From: JAXGXJ01 sp963829545
Lineage (GTDB): Bacteria > Actinomycetota > Thermoleophilia > RBG-16-64-13
DNA: 64,000 bases
Assembly (NCBI GenBank): GCA_963829545.1
Contig: CAWHIX010000001.1
Coordinates: 62,001-126,000 of the forward strand
Direction: 5' to 3'
This document shows positions 8,391 through 18,729 of the stretch, piece by piece. The stretch's first letter is position 1. Every line of letters begins with the position of its first letter. The notes beneath the pieces are model-generated. The model did not search any database, had not been told where the DNA came from, and saw only the letters and a program-made list of their open reading frames with translations. Made by a program: the position numbers and the translations under genes.

Positions 8391-9608
8391 ATGGGCGCGG
8401 CTATGGGACGCTCCAGCGACAGGTCCTATCTGTGGGTCTACTACACCTCGGCTGCTCTTCTCTTCGCCGGGGCCGTTCTCCGCTCCCCGCTGGTAATCAA
8501 GGACGACGACGTCCTCCTGCAGGCGCTCGTACTGCTGGCCGTCTGGATGGTCCTTTTCGTGAGCGAGATATTCCTCTCCCGGCGCTGGCGTCCCTGGTCG
8601 GCCATCTACCTGATCTTGCAGGCGGCTGTCGTGGTGGCCTTGCTGTCGCTGCCCGGGTCCCACGACTTCTTTGCCGTGCTGTTCGGCGTGCTCTCCATGT
8701 ATGCGATGCAGCGGTACGGCCTGCCCCTGGGGGCCGTGTGGGTGGCGCTGTTCGTGCCCCTCACGCTGGTGCCTTTGCTGGATGCCGACGACATGGCCGA
8801 AGTGATCTCTCTGGTGCTCGTCTACACTGCGGTCGACGTCTTCCTGGGAGCCTATGCCCTCGCTACACGTGGTGCTGTGGAGGCGCGCGGCCGCAACCAG
8901 GCGTTGGCCGTCGACCTGCGTGAGGCCAACAGCCGTCTCGAGGACTATTCACGCCGTCTGGAGCGACTCGCGGTGGCTCGGGAGAGGAACCGGCTCGGAC
9001 GGGAGTTGCACGACTCCGTCACGCAGACGATCTACAGCATGACGCTCACCAGCCAGTCCGCCACGCTCCTCCTGGAGCGCGAACCCGGCCGGGTGGAGGC
9101 CCAACTCGAACGGCTGGCGGAACTGACCCAGAGGGCCCTGACAGAGATGCACGTTCTCATATCGGAGTTGGCGCCCGATGCTCCGGTCGAGGGCGGGCTG
9201 GTAGCGGCCATCAAGCGGGATGTCGAGCGGAGAGCCATGGACGGCTTGACGGTGTCCTTGGAGGTGGAGGAGCCGCCGAGGATCGGTGTCGACGGTCCGG
9301 TCCTGTCGATGGTCGAGGAGCAGGGTCTCCTCGGGATAACCCAGGAAGCTCTCAACAACGTCGTGAAACACTCGGGTGTCTCCGAAGCCACGATCCACCT
9401 GCGCCTGCGGGACCCGGCGAGCGTGGAGATCGTAGACCGGGGACGGGGCTTCGAGATGCGAGAGGCGGCGGATGGACCGGGCATGGGGCTGGGGAGCATG
9501 AGCGAACGAGCGACGGAGATAGGCTGGCGACTGCAGGTGCTGAGCTCGCTCGGCTCAGGGACGCGGGTCTTGGTGGAGCGAGTACCGCTAGAGGGAGGCG
9601 ACGGATGA
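8391..9608 (+). CDS. Sensor histidine kinase, NarL/HisKA_3 class
   Basis: A 405-residue membrane kinase. Residues 15-160 contain about five or six membrane helices with no extracytoplasmic sensor domain. A coiled-coil linker leads to the HisKA_3 dimerisation domain with phosphoacceptor His207 (RELHDSVTQ). The HATPase domain shows the N box (QEALNNVVKHSG, about 318-329), the D box (DRGRGF, 349-354) and the G2 box (GMGLGSM). It should autophosphorylate and pass the phosphate to the LuxR-type regulator encoded 43 bases downstream. The signal is unknown; the membrane-embedded input suggests an envelope or lipid-phase cue. Confidence 0.85.
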   Translation: MGAAMGRSSDRSYLWVYYTSAALLFAGAVLRSPLVIKDDDVLLQALVLLAVWMVLFVSEIFLSRRWRPWSAIYLILQAAVVVALLSLPGSHDFFAVLFGVLSMYAMQRYGLPLGAVWVALFVPLTLVPLLDADDMAEVISLVLVYTAVDVFLGAYALATRGAVEARGRNQALAVDLREANSRLEDYSRRLERLAVARERNRLGRELHDSVTQTIYSMTLTSQSATLLLEREPGRVEAQLERLAELTQRALTEMHVLISELAPDAPVEGGLVAAIKRDVERRAMDGLTVSLEVEEPPRIGVDGPVLSMVEEQGLLGITQEALNNVVKHSGVSEATIHLRLRDPASVEIVDRGRGFEMREAADGPGMGLGSMSERATEIGWRLQVLSSLGSGTRVLVERVPLEGGDG

Positions 9609-9651
9609 CGACGGACGAGGGTAGGGCGGAGACACAGACGGGAGGATCAGA

Positions 9652-10327
9652 GTGCTCATCGTGGATGATCACCAGGTTGTCCGCCAGGGACTGCGGACCT
9701 TCCTCGACCTGCACGACGACATCGTCGTGGTGGGTGAGGCCGCCGATGGGCTCGCCGCCCTGGACTCGGTGCGCGGACTTCTCCCACACGTGGTGCTGAT
9801 GGATCTGAAGATGCCCGGACTGGACGGGATCTCCGCCACGCGGCAGATACATCGAGTCGGGCGCCGAGACGCGCGTGATCGCTCTCACGAGCTTCGCCGA
9901 GGACAGCCAGGTGTTCCCGGCCATCCAAGCCGGTGCCTCCAGCTATCTGCTCAAGGATGTGTCTCCAGACGAGCTCATCGACGCCATCAGAGCGGCCTAT
10001 CGCGGGGAGCCCAGGCTGCATCCCGATGTGGCCCGCAAGCTCATGGATGCCATGCGTGGATCGGGCGAGCGGGGCGCTGGGGTCGCCGTGGCGGGTGCCT
10101 CCGCGGTGGCCGGTGCCGAGATCGTCGCCGAACTGACAGAACGCGAGCGAGAGGTCATCCGCTCCGTGGCTGAGGGCAAGAGCAATCAGGAGATCGCGCA
10201 GCAGTTCTTCATCAGCGAAAAGACCGTGAAGACCCACATCAGCCACATCCTGGCCAAGCTCGGTCTGAAGGATCGCACCCAACTGGCCATCTTCGCCATA
10301 CGCAATGGTCTCGCCGAACTCCGATAA
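9652..10327 (+). CDS. LuxR/NarL-family response regulator (one frameshift)
   Basis: The GTG at 9652 follows GGAGG (9641-9645). The receiver domain contains the acidic pair (IVDDH) and phosphoacceptor Asp51 in VVLMDLKMPGLDG. A one-base shift at about 9855-9870 separates it from the rest of the receiver (VIALTSFAEDSQ, with the conserved Thr and YLLKD Lys) and a C-terminal LuxR helix-turn-helix (LTEREREVIRSVAEG...SEKTVKTHISHILAKLG). It would activate or repress genes on phosphorylation by the upstream kinase. Its end overlaps the next gene by 23 bases, so the genes are translationally coupled. Confidence 0.8.
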
Positions 10328-11183
10328 TCGAGCCGCCGCCGCGGCGGAGCCCGCAGGCGGCTGGTTCCGCATCGTGCTCGTCGCCGTCTATCTCGCGGCC
10401 CTTGCCATTGCCGCGCGGCTGTTGACCAGCGTAGAGGACGAGAGCGATCTTCTCTGGTATCTGGTCCTCCTGGTCGGCTACTTCGCTCTGTTTTCAGTCG
10501 TCTGGCTGCGTCCGCGCATGCGGCCGCCGATCCTGCATCTGGTGTTTGTGGTCCAGTGTCTTCTGATCCTGGGCCTGCTCGCCCTCGAGCCCGAGTTCGA
10601 CTACGTCACGTCGCTGTTCGTGCCTCTCGCCTATCAGGCCGCGCTGGTCTTCCGGGGACGCGTCCGCTGGATATGGGCCGTGATCCTGGTGGTCCTGATA
10701 GGTGCGTCGCTGATGATCGCTCTGGGGCCGGTCCGAGGGCTCGGCCTGGGTCTTACAAGCATGGCCGTCGGACTCGTCTTCCCCGCGCTGGCGCTGGCCA
10801 GCCAGGAGATGGAGGAGGCGCGAAGGGAGAGCAGGAAGATGGTGGCCGAACTGGAGGCCACCCACCGTCAACTGGAGAGGTACGCAGGGGAGGTGAACGA
10901 CCTGGCCGCCATGGAGGAGCGCAATCGGCTGGCCCGAGAGTTGCACGACTCGGTGTCCCAGGCCATGTTCGGCGTCACCCTTGCCACGCGTTCCGCCCAG
11001 ATCATGCTCGATAGAGACCCGGACGGGGTCAGAATCCAACTGGGGAGGCTGCAGGAGTTGACCCAAGACGCGCTGGCCCGCATGCGCGGCTTCCTCGCCG
11101 AGTTGCGGCCAAAGGTGCAGACTGAGGTCGAGGGTGGGCCGGCAGCCGAAGAAGCTACACCGGCAGAAACGCCCAGGCAGTAG
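10305..11183 (+). CDS. Histidine-kinase-like membrane protein lacking the ATPase domain
   Basis: A 292-residue protein with six membrane helices (residues 20-165), a coiled coil and a HisKA_3 dimerisation/phosphotransfer domain with phosphoacceptor His213 (RELHDSVSQ). The protein ends 80 residues later with an acidic Pro/Glu tail; no N, D or G box follows in any frame downstream, so the ATPase domain is really missing rather than displaced by a frameshift. It may act as a membrane phosphotransfer protein, in the manner of Spo0B, or as a heterodimer partner of the full kinase upstream. This role is inferred. The start overlaps the response regulator end. Confidence 0.8.
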   Translation: MVSPNSDNRAAAAAEPAGGWFRIVLVAVYLAALAIAARLLTSVEDESDLLWYLVLLVGYFALFSVVWLRPRMRPPILHLVFVVQCLLILGLLALEPEFDYVTSLFVPLAYQAALVFRGRVRWIWAVILVVLIGASLMIALGPVRGLGLGLTSMAVGLVFPALALASQEMEEARRESRKMVAELEATHRQLERYAGEVNDLAAMEERNRLARELHDSVSQAMFGVTLATRSAQIMLDRDPDGVRIQLGRLQELTQDALARMRGFLAELRPKVQTEVEGGPAAEEATPAETPRQ

Positions 11184-11198
11184 CGACGATCCTCGTTC

Positions 11199-11216
11199 CC
11201 CGGCCATCTGGCCGGG
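11199..11216 (+). terminator. Candidate hairpin terminator
   Basis: CCCGGCC-ATCT-GGCCGGG forms a 7-bp stem with tetraloop, followed by TCTCCTCT. It lies in the 184-base gap between the ATPase-less kinase and the stand-alone receiver gene and may reduce read-through. The rest of the gap holds no gene. Confidence 0.45.
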
Positions 11217-11367
11217 TCTCCTCTGCGACCAAAGTCGTAGCGCATCCACCCCAGGACCTACGCGCAGACTCATCCTTCCGCCCCCCCGCAAATCCGTCGC
11301 CCGGCCGATGTGCGCGCGCCGCCTCTCCGGTCATGCTTTGGACATGAGGAATGTCAAAGGAGGCGAC

Positions 11368-11778
11368 ATGACAGGTCAACAGTCCAGAGCGCGGATCCTG
11401 ATAGTCGACGACGTGGCCGACGTCCGTCGCGATCTGCGCCTGCTGCTGGAGATCACGGGCCGCTTCCAGGTGGTCGGAGACGCAGCGGGGGGTCTGGAGG
11501 CCGTGAACTTGGCGCTCCTCCTCCGACCCGACGTGGTCATGATGGACCTGGCCATGCCCGACATGGACGGGTACGAGGCCACCGCTCGTATCAAGGCCGA
11601 TCTGGCGGACTGCCGCGTGGTCGCCCTCACAGTCCACTCCGGCGACGACAGCAGGCACCAGGCGATCTCGGCCGGCTGCGATGCCTATGTGCTCAAAGGA
11701 ACCCCTCTCTCTGAACTTCTGCAGGCCATCGACTCTTCCCGCGCCACGGAATCCACCCAGTCAGGAGGCGAGTCATGA
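11368..11778 (+). CDS. Stand-alone receiver-domain response regulator
   Basis: A 136-residue protein starts at ATG 11368 behind AAAGGAGG. It consists of a single receiver domain: acidic pair in IVDDV, phosphoacceptor Asp60 in VVMMDLAMPDMDG, conserved Thr in VVALTVHS and Lys in YVLKGTP. There is no output domain. Such proteins shuttle phosphate or act by protein contact. Its location beside a kinase, a LuxR regulator and a kinase-like phosphotransfer protein suggests a relay. The stop overlaps the start of the acyltransferase gene (ATGA), so the two are translationally coupled. Confidence 0.85.
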   Translation: MTGQQSRARILIVDDVADVRRDLRLLLEITGRFQVVGDAAGGLEAVNLALLLRPDVVMMDLAMPDMDGYEATARIKADLADCRVVALTVHSGDDSRHQAISAGCDAYVLKGTPLSELLQAIDSSRATESTQSGGES

Positions 11779-13039
11779 ACACCACGACCAATACAAGCCA
11801 CGAGTCCGCGCTTCCCATCCGCCGCTACGACATCGACTGGCTACGCGTCATCGCCGTGCTGCTGCTCTTCCCCTATCACATCGCCCGCATCTTCAATCTC
11901 GACGAGGAGTTCTACGTCAAGAGCGCGACCCTCAGCAAAGGGCTGACGTACTTCGTGGAATACCTTGGACCTTGGCATATGCCGCTGCTGTTCTTCCTGG
12001 CGGGAGCTTCCACCTGGTTCGCCCTTTCCCACCGCGACGGTCGTCACTACGCCGGCGAGCGCTTCAAGCGCCTGTTCGTCCCCTTCCTGTTCGGACTAGT
12101 CTTACTCATCCCGCCGCAATCGTACTTGGGGCTGCTGAGCCACGGCGGCGACCCCGGCTCCTTCTTCAACTGGCTTCCCAACTTCTTCCACCTTAGCGAA
12201 GTCGATCCCGACGGCTACTTCATGGGCGGCCTCACCTTCGGGCATCTGTGGTTCATCATCCACCTGTTCTTCTACTCGCTCATCGCGCTCCCCATCGTGC
12301 TCTTCCTTCGCCGGGGAGCGGGGAGGCGACTCGTGGGTCTCCTGGCTGTGGCGGCGACCAAGCCGGCGCGTCATACTGCTCTTCGGGGCTGTCCTTCTGC
12401 CGGCCTTGTTCGTTCCCGAGATCGCCGGTGGCAACCCAGTCTTCTACGGCATCATCTTCCTTCTCGGCTATCTGCTGATGGCCGATGCCCGTTTCGACCG
12501 CGCTGTGGACCGGCACAAGCTGGTCGCCCTCATCCTGGGCCCGGTGTGGTGCCTGCTCGTCGCCTACTTCGACGTGAACGGCGATCCCGCTTGGAGCGGC
12601 TGGGCGCTGGACATCCTCGTCCGTCTACTCCTCGATCTTCGCCCCCTGGTTCTGCATGGTCGCCTTCCTGGGATATGGCCGGCGCCTGTTCCGGAAGGAT
12701 GGTCGGGTGCTCAGGTACTTCGCCCCCGCCTCCTATCCCATCTACCTCCTCCACCAGACCGTGATCGTGGCGGTGGGGTACGTGGTCCTCAAGACCGGAC
12801 TCGGGGTACCTCTGAGCTTCACGGCCATCCTTCTGGGGTCGTTCATGGTCTGCCTGATGGGTTACGAACTGATACGGCGGACAAACCTACTGCGCTTCCC
12901 GTTCGGAATGAAGATCGTGCGGCGAAGCCGGCCGGTGCTATCGGGCGAGGACCGGCCGCAACGCGTCCCCGCCGCCGGCGTCGCGGCGGCCCCGAACTCG
13001 ATGGCGTCGTCGGAGCCGGGAGCCGCTCTGAGGGCGTGA
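11775..13039 (+). CDS. Membrane acyltransferase, acyltransferase-3 family (two frameshifts)
   Basis: The N-terminus reads YDIDWLRVIAVLLLFPYHIARIF, the signature of the acyltransferase-3/OafA family, which O-acylates surface glycans or other envelope substrates. About ten membrane helices are spread over three frames, with shifts near 12355-12405 and 12630-12655; the last part includes PASYPIYLLHQTVIVAVGYV, the conserved C-terminal element of the family. The length across all frames (about 420 codons) is normal, so sequencing indels are the likely cause. The start overlaps the receiver gene, tying this enzyme to the signalling cluster. Confidence 0.75.
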
Positions 13040-13453
13040 GCACCGGATATGCGGCGCACTCCCGCCAGAGAGATAGCGAGCCTCGGTCGGAACGACCGGG
13101 GCTCGACCGCGTGCCGGGAGGGCCGGAGAGGGCGATGGCGTCGGCCTGCGAACTGCATCGCTGTGGTCCGTCGTGGTCTTCATCTCCGGAGCCGGTCCGC
13201 CTCCGATGTCCGCGGGAGCTGTGCTGATCAGGGTGCGCTTCTTCCACTGGGAGTCTCACGAGTGATAGAGGGGTCCTTGCCGCGGCTCCCGACTGCGGTA
13301 GTTCGCGAGGGGAACGGCACCGGAAATAGAACCATCGCTGGCGTATTTCGCGGCCTGCGCGCGCTTACAATGGAGCGAGAAGATGTCGGCCGCGCGCTCG
13401 CCGCGCGAGGTGTGTGTCTCTCGTGCTCGGACGCATTCACAAGGAGAAAGATC
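13040..13453. other. Intergenic region upstream of the P-type ATPase
   Basis: No gene is convincing in this stretch. A TACAAT -10-like box (13366-13371) lies about 80 bases before the ATPase start, with only a weak -35. AAGGAG just before ATG 13454 is the ribosome site for the ATPase. Confidence 0.4.
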
Positions 13454-16236
13454 ATGCCTGACACGCCCGCGGGTCCCGTCTGGTACGACCTCTCGGCAGA
13501 GGAGATCGCAGAAGAGCGAGCTGCAGGTCGACCCCTCGCAAGGTCTCAGCGCCGACGAGGCCCAGCGAAGGCTGGAGAAGCATGGCGGCAACAAGCTGGC
13601 CGGCAAGAAGAAGGAGCCGGGCTGGAGAACTTTCGTGCGTCAGTACCGGGACTTCATGCAAATACTGCTGGTAGGCGCGGCTGTCGTCAACCAGGTGATA
13701 GATTCAGGAACTGGGGACCACCCTGGTACTCCTGGGACTGACTGTCTTCAACGCCGTCTGGGCATGAACCAGGAATCGAAGGCCGAAGCCAGCCTGGCGG
13801 CGCTGGAGAAGATGCTCAAGAGCACTGCCCGCGTGCGTCGCGACGGGCAGGCCATCGAGATAGAGGCGGAAGAGCTTGGTGCCGGGTGACGTCGTCCTGA
13901 TGGAGGCCGGCAACCGTGTCCCGGCGGACGGACGGCTGTTTCTGGCCGCCAACGTAGAGATCGAGGAGGCGGCTCTCACCGGCGAGAGTGTGGCCATCGT
14001 CAAAGGACACGAGACACGATCGCCAAGACCGATGTTCCCTGGGCGATCGCCACTGCATGGCCTACATGAACACCTCGGTCACCCGCGGCCGCGCCGAGAT
14101 GATCGTCACGGCCACGGGCATGAAGACCGAGATGGGTCACATCGCCGACCTGCTGAACAAGACCAAGGCCGACAAGACGCCGCTGCAGAAGCAGCTGGAC
14201 CGGCTGACCGTCACCATCGCCGTGTTGGCGGGGATCACCTTCGTCATCATGATCATCCTCGGCCTGCGGCAAGGACCAGGAGTTCGACGCGATCTTCCTG
14301 GCCGGCATAGCGCTGGCCATCTCCGCCATCCCCACCGGCATGCCCGCCGTGGTCACGACCCTCTACTCCATGGGCACCCGCGTACTGGCCGGCCAGCAAC
14401 GCCATCGTGAAGCGTCTGCCCTCGGTGGAGACCCTCGGTTCGGTCTCGGCCATCTGCTCGGACAAGACGGGCACCCTCACCCTGAACAAGATGACGGCGC
14501 GCGAGTTCACGGTGCCTGGGCAGAACCGCTTCCGGGTGACCGGCGAAGGCTACAGCACCGACGGTCAGCTACTCAGCGCCGGAGGTACGCAGGTGGATCT
14601 GGAGGAGGTTCTGCTCCCCATGGCCCTCTGTGCCGATGCGCGTCTGGATGACGGGGCTCTCATCGGCGACCCTACCGAGGGCGCGCTGATCGTCCTGGCC
14701 GAAAAGGGCGGCATCAGCGTGGACGACGCCCGGCAGATGTATCCGCGGGTGGCCGAGGTGCCCTTCGACTCCGACTACAAGTTCATGGCCACCTTCCACA
14801 GCATGAAGGACGCCAAGGAGAAGCCCGTCATCCGCTGCTTCGTGAAGGGCGCGCCGGATGTGCTGATCGCCCGGGGTAGCTCCTACTGGCTGCCGGGGGG
14901 CGAGGAGCGGCCCGATCACCGACGAGAACCGCCACCTGGCCCTGGAAGAGAACGAGCGCATGGCCAAAGAGGGCGAACGGGTGATGGTGGTCGCGCGGCG
15001 CGACTTCGATCCCGCTATCGTTCGACTCCCGGGGCGACCTCATCAGCCAGGTGAACGGGCTGACTCTGCTGGCCATGGTGGGCATCGTCGACCCACCGCG
15101 GTCGGAAGCCAAGGACGCCATCGCCAAGTGCCACAGCGCCGGCATCCAGGTGCGCATGATCACCGGCGACCACGCGGTGACGGCGGGGGCCATCGGCCAC
15201 GAGCTGGGGATCGAGGGCGAGGCTCTCACCGGGGCGGAGTTCGCAGCCATGAGCGATGACGAGCTGCGCCGATAGGCTACCCGACATCGGTGTGGTGGCC
15301 CGGGTCGCGCCCGAGGACAAGATCCGCCTGGTCCACCATGCTGCAGCAGCGAAGGCAACATCGTGGCCATGACCGGAGACGGTGTCAACGATGCGCCCGC
15401 GCTCAAGAAGGCCGACATCGGCGTGGCCATGGGTATCACGGGCACCGAGGTATCGAAAGAGGCCGCGGTCATGATCCTCACCGACGACAACTTCGCCACC
15501 ATCGTAAGGGCCGTCGAGTACGGGCGGGGCATCTACGACAACCTCTCCAAGTACATCCGCTTCCAGATGACGGCTCTGGTGGCCTTCATCGTCAGCTACC
15601 TGGGCGCGGCCATTCTTCGATGATCGCCGGCGGAGTGCCCTTCCAGCCGCTCACCGTCCTCTTCATCAACTTCGCTCGTGCAGGTGCCCATCGCCATCGC
15701 GCTCGGCTTCGACAAGCCGTCCGAGGGTCTGATGGAGCGCAAGCCCCGTCCGCTCACTCAGCCTGTCCTTACCACGTGGCAGTGGGTGCGCATCGCCTTC
15801 ATCGGCTTGCTCATGGCTGTCGGGACGCTGCTATCTGGAGGACTATTACGAGGCGATCGACCCGGTGGTGGCGGCCAGCATGGCCTTCGTCGTCTTCTCC
15901 CTCTTCAACATCATCATCGGGGTGACCAACCGCAGCGAGACCGAGACCGCGCTCAAGCGTGAGACCTTCGCCGATCGGCGGCAACTGAAGCTCCTCGGCC
16001 TGGCCTTGCTCGTGACCGTGCTGGGTACGGAACTGGGCTTCCTGCAGGGCATCTTCGGACTCACGCACCTGAACGGCCGTCAGTGGCTCACCTGTGTCCT
16101 CTTTGCCATCGGACTGCTCATGGTGGATGAGATCGTCAAGATCTTCCTGCGTGGAGGCGCTCGTCCTAGCCGCGCAACTCCCGCACCTTCTGCACCATCA
16201 GGAAGAACGCCAGGGCAAGGAGCACGCCTGCGATGA
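13454..16236 (+). pseudogene. P2-type cation-transporting ATPase, reading frame broken about fifteen times
   Basis: Reading across frames gives a nearly full P-type ATPase: N-terminal cation-ATPase domain, actuator motif (EEAALTGES), TM4 element (AISAIPTGMPAVV), phosphorylation motif CSDKTGTLT with Asp codon at 14461, nucleotide-binding domain (KGAPDVL), hinge TGDGVNDAPALKK and C-terminal helices. PTGMP in place of PEGLP in TM4 leaves the ion uncertain. Shifts occur roughly every 60-300 bases, mostly single inserted bases (for example near 13878, 14268, 14391, 14913, 15272, 15677) with a few deletions. Protein conservation is intact between shifts, so consensus errors are more likely than decay. 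The final codons overlap the convergent gene ending at 16166. Confidence 0.75.
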
Positions 16237-18077
16237 CCCACAACCAGAATTGGACAAGCAGAAGGATCGCGGCTATCACGGCCAGGATGGACGCGATGCC
16301 GGTTATGGTGCGCCTGTAGTGGCCGCGCAGGATGGACTCGATGACGAGGAGCGCCACCACCATGATGATGAGTCCCACCCAGAGGTAAGACCGTCCCCCG
16401 ATCAGTAGTCCCACCACGGCCAGCAGGATGAGGCTGAGGCTGACCGCGCTCCAGGCCTCGGCGGCTCGATTGAAGCGCATGTCGCGCTGCGGCACCGGGC
16501 GGGCCAGGGCGTGGATGTGCGCCCGCGGATCGGACTTCCGCCCCGCCTGGAGCCGGGCCAGCTTGTGAGAGAGGGCGCGAAGTACGGAGTCGTTCTCGGA
16601 GAACTCCTTTCGCATGACGCTCAGCTCTTCGCGTTGGACGGCGATCGTCTCCATCAGCACGGTATGCCGAGCGCGCAGATGCGGGTGGCCTTCCAGGCTG
16701 GCCGACTGCACTCCCAGCGCGTGAAGCTCGGTGGCCTTCTCGCCGATGACCTGCTCCAGCTCTTCCTGGCGCAGTCCGAGGAGCGTGCAGTCCTGCTGCA
16801 GGAGCTCGGCGGCCACGGGCGGGGGAGGCTCCTTGTCCAGGCCGGCGAAGCCCACGGGGTCGTACCAGGCGCGACGAGGGGAGCCGTCGCGGTCGTACTT
16901 GGGGCCGGCGGGGGCGTTCTCCCCGGAGATGGGGTCGCGGGCGTAAAGACCCCACAGGCCCCGGTACTGACTCACCCAGGGAGTGGACTCGTCGACGAGG
17001 ACGGGGCTCCACGCATGCTCCTGCCCGGGGCCGATGCTCCTGCCGTCCCCGCGCGCGTAGTCGACGAAGGGGATGCGGAAGGGGTCCTTGGTCCTCCCCT
17101 GCTGACCCATGACGTCGGTCCAGACATGGCTGAAGAAGCTGCGCGCTGCCGCGGATCCACCCAGGGAGCGGGAGGGCGACGGCGGCCTGGTACTCGCCCT
17201 TCTGGAAGTAGGAAGCGTGAGACCCGGCTCCGGCCCACACGACCGGGTGTCCATCCACGAGTTCGAGTTGCTCTGTGTCGTCCCAGCGCCGGCGCAGATC
17301 ATCCCCGTGGAAGTCGTGCGATGCGTATCCGGCCCACTCGGGGTAGAGACGGCCTTCGTCCTCGTACAGGTAGACCAGCACGTTCTCCCAGTCGGACTCG
17401 TGGTCGTTCACGCCGTGATAGCCGGAACGCCAGCTGTTGTAGCAATAGAAGAACCAGTACTGGAGCGCGGTCCAGCCTCCCTGACGGACCACGCGGCCGT
17501 AGTAGACGTACTTCTCTTCGTCGAGCATCATCTGCCGGTACTCGAGATCGGCGGCGGCCGCCGAAACGGCCGGCACCGTGCCGCGCAGCAGGAGGGAAAG
17601 GGAGAAGAGGGCGTCGGCTATGCGAGGTCCGAAGCCGCCCCGGGCCAGCCGGCCCATCCCGGGATGGAACACGTCACCGTCCTGCCGGCGCAACCTGGAG
17701 ACCTCGGCAAGGGCCCGGGCGCCCTCGGCCACATCCAGACTGTCGTTGAAGCGCAGGAACTCGATGGTCCCGAACGGATACTCACGGGGCTGCGCCAGGG
17801 TTTCTAGATCGAGTTCGCCTTCACCCAGCAGCACCCCCACGGTCCCATCCGGATGGTGCAGGCAAAGGGACGAACGAGCCACGTACCTGTCGACATCCAT
17901 GGGGAAGAAACGCTCCCCGCTCGTGAAGCGCACGACGGGCTCGAACGTGCGCAGGAGCTCCAGGTCAGATGCGTCCGCCGGCGCCGACAACAGATCCCGG
18001 CCTAGACGACGCCAAGGTCTTACTTCGGCCGGTGACTGCAAGACGCCCTCCGCTGCCGGTGTTCCCGCGGCGCTCAC
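16166..18077 (-). CDS. Vps62-like domain protein with C-terminal membrane helices (one frameshift)
   Basis: The N-terminal 330 residues resemble the Vps62/DUF946 family: VVRFTSGERFFPMDVDRY near residue 48, ALQYWFFYCYNSW, NDHESDWENVLVYLY and HPVVWAGAGSHASYF. A one-base shift at about 17160-17185 leads into the frame that ends at 16166, which holds a coiled-coil region (LLGLRQEELEQVIGEKATEL...) and four membrane helices. The GTG start at 18077 lies two bases past the stop of the upstream membrane protein, so the two form an operon. Function in bacteria is unknown; the eukaryotic name reflects vacuolar sorting and should not be transferred. Confidence 0.65.
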
Positions 18078-18078
18078 C

Positions 18079-18609
18079 TCAGTCGTCCACCTTGCGGAAG
18101 GCCCGCTGGACGGTCGCCAGGTTGAGTATGAGGATGAAGACCGCGTTCACGATCATGCTCAAGTAGTTGGGATCTCCACGGAAGAAGTTGACGAGGTTCA
18201 GAGCCATGGAGAGGGCACCCCAGGTCATGGCCGCAGTCCAGGCCCAACTCTGGCGAAGGAGGAAGCCGACCAGTATTGCCAGGGCGATGGCCCCGAACAC
18301 CAGCGCCATGACAGACACGACGAACTGGGAGCCCTCGGCGGTGAGGGTCTCCCCTATGACGAAGTCAGGGAGTGGCAATCCGCTGAAGACTCCAAGGTCG
18401 ATGAGGGAGCCGATACCTACGAGTAGGTTGTAGCCCGCGTGCAGGGCAAGGAGAAAGGCGGTGATGGACACGAACACCGGAAGACCGCGACGGCGCCGGA
18501 CTCGGGCCGCCGGTTGCGCACTGGCCTCTTCGATCACGCCGCCGTTCGCCTCCTCCATCATGCCGGCTTCGATGGGCGTCGCCATCCGGGTGGGCAGCGA
18601 ATCGACCAT
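18079..18609 (-). CDS. Four-helix membrane protein of unknown function
   Basis: A 176-residue protein has a polar 40-residue N-terminus ending in RVRRRRG and then four hydrophobic helices. No family signature is recognised. It is transcribed directly ahead of the Vps62-like gene with almost no gap, so the two products may work together at the membrane. Confidence 0.65.
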   Translation of the reverse strand: MVDSLPTRMATPIEAGMMEEANGGVIEEASAQPAARVRRRRGLPVFVSITAFLLALHAGYNLLVGIGSLIDLGVFSGLPLPDFVIGETLTAEGSQFVVSVMALVFGAIALAILVGFLLRQSWAWTAAMTWGALSMALNLVNFFRGDPNYLSMIVNAVFILILNLATVQRAFRKVDD

Positions 18610-18729
18610 CGCGCCGCCAGAGCCGCGACGATTCCATCATACAGGCATGGGCGGGTCAGACGTCGCCGGCCCGGGTGTTAGAATCCAGCGACAGATACGG
18701 ATACACAATCGATCCGGGGGAACACGCGC

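Noticed and set aside
13454..16236. Programmed ribosomal frameshifting in the P-type ATPase
   Set aside because: There are about fifteen shifts in both directions and no common slippery heptamer or downstream pseudoknot, which does not fit programmed shifting.
13454..16236. Genuine pseudogene decay
   Set aside because: Catalytic and structural motifs remain intact between the shifts and there are almost no nonsense or missense changes of key residues.
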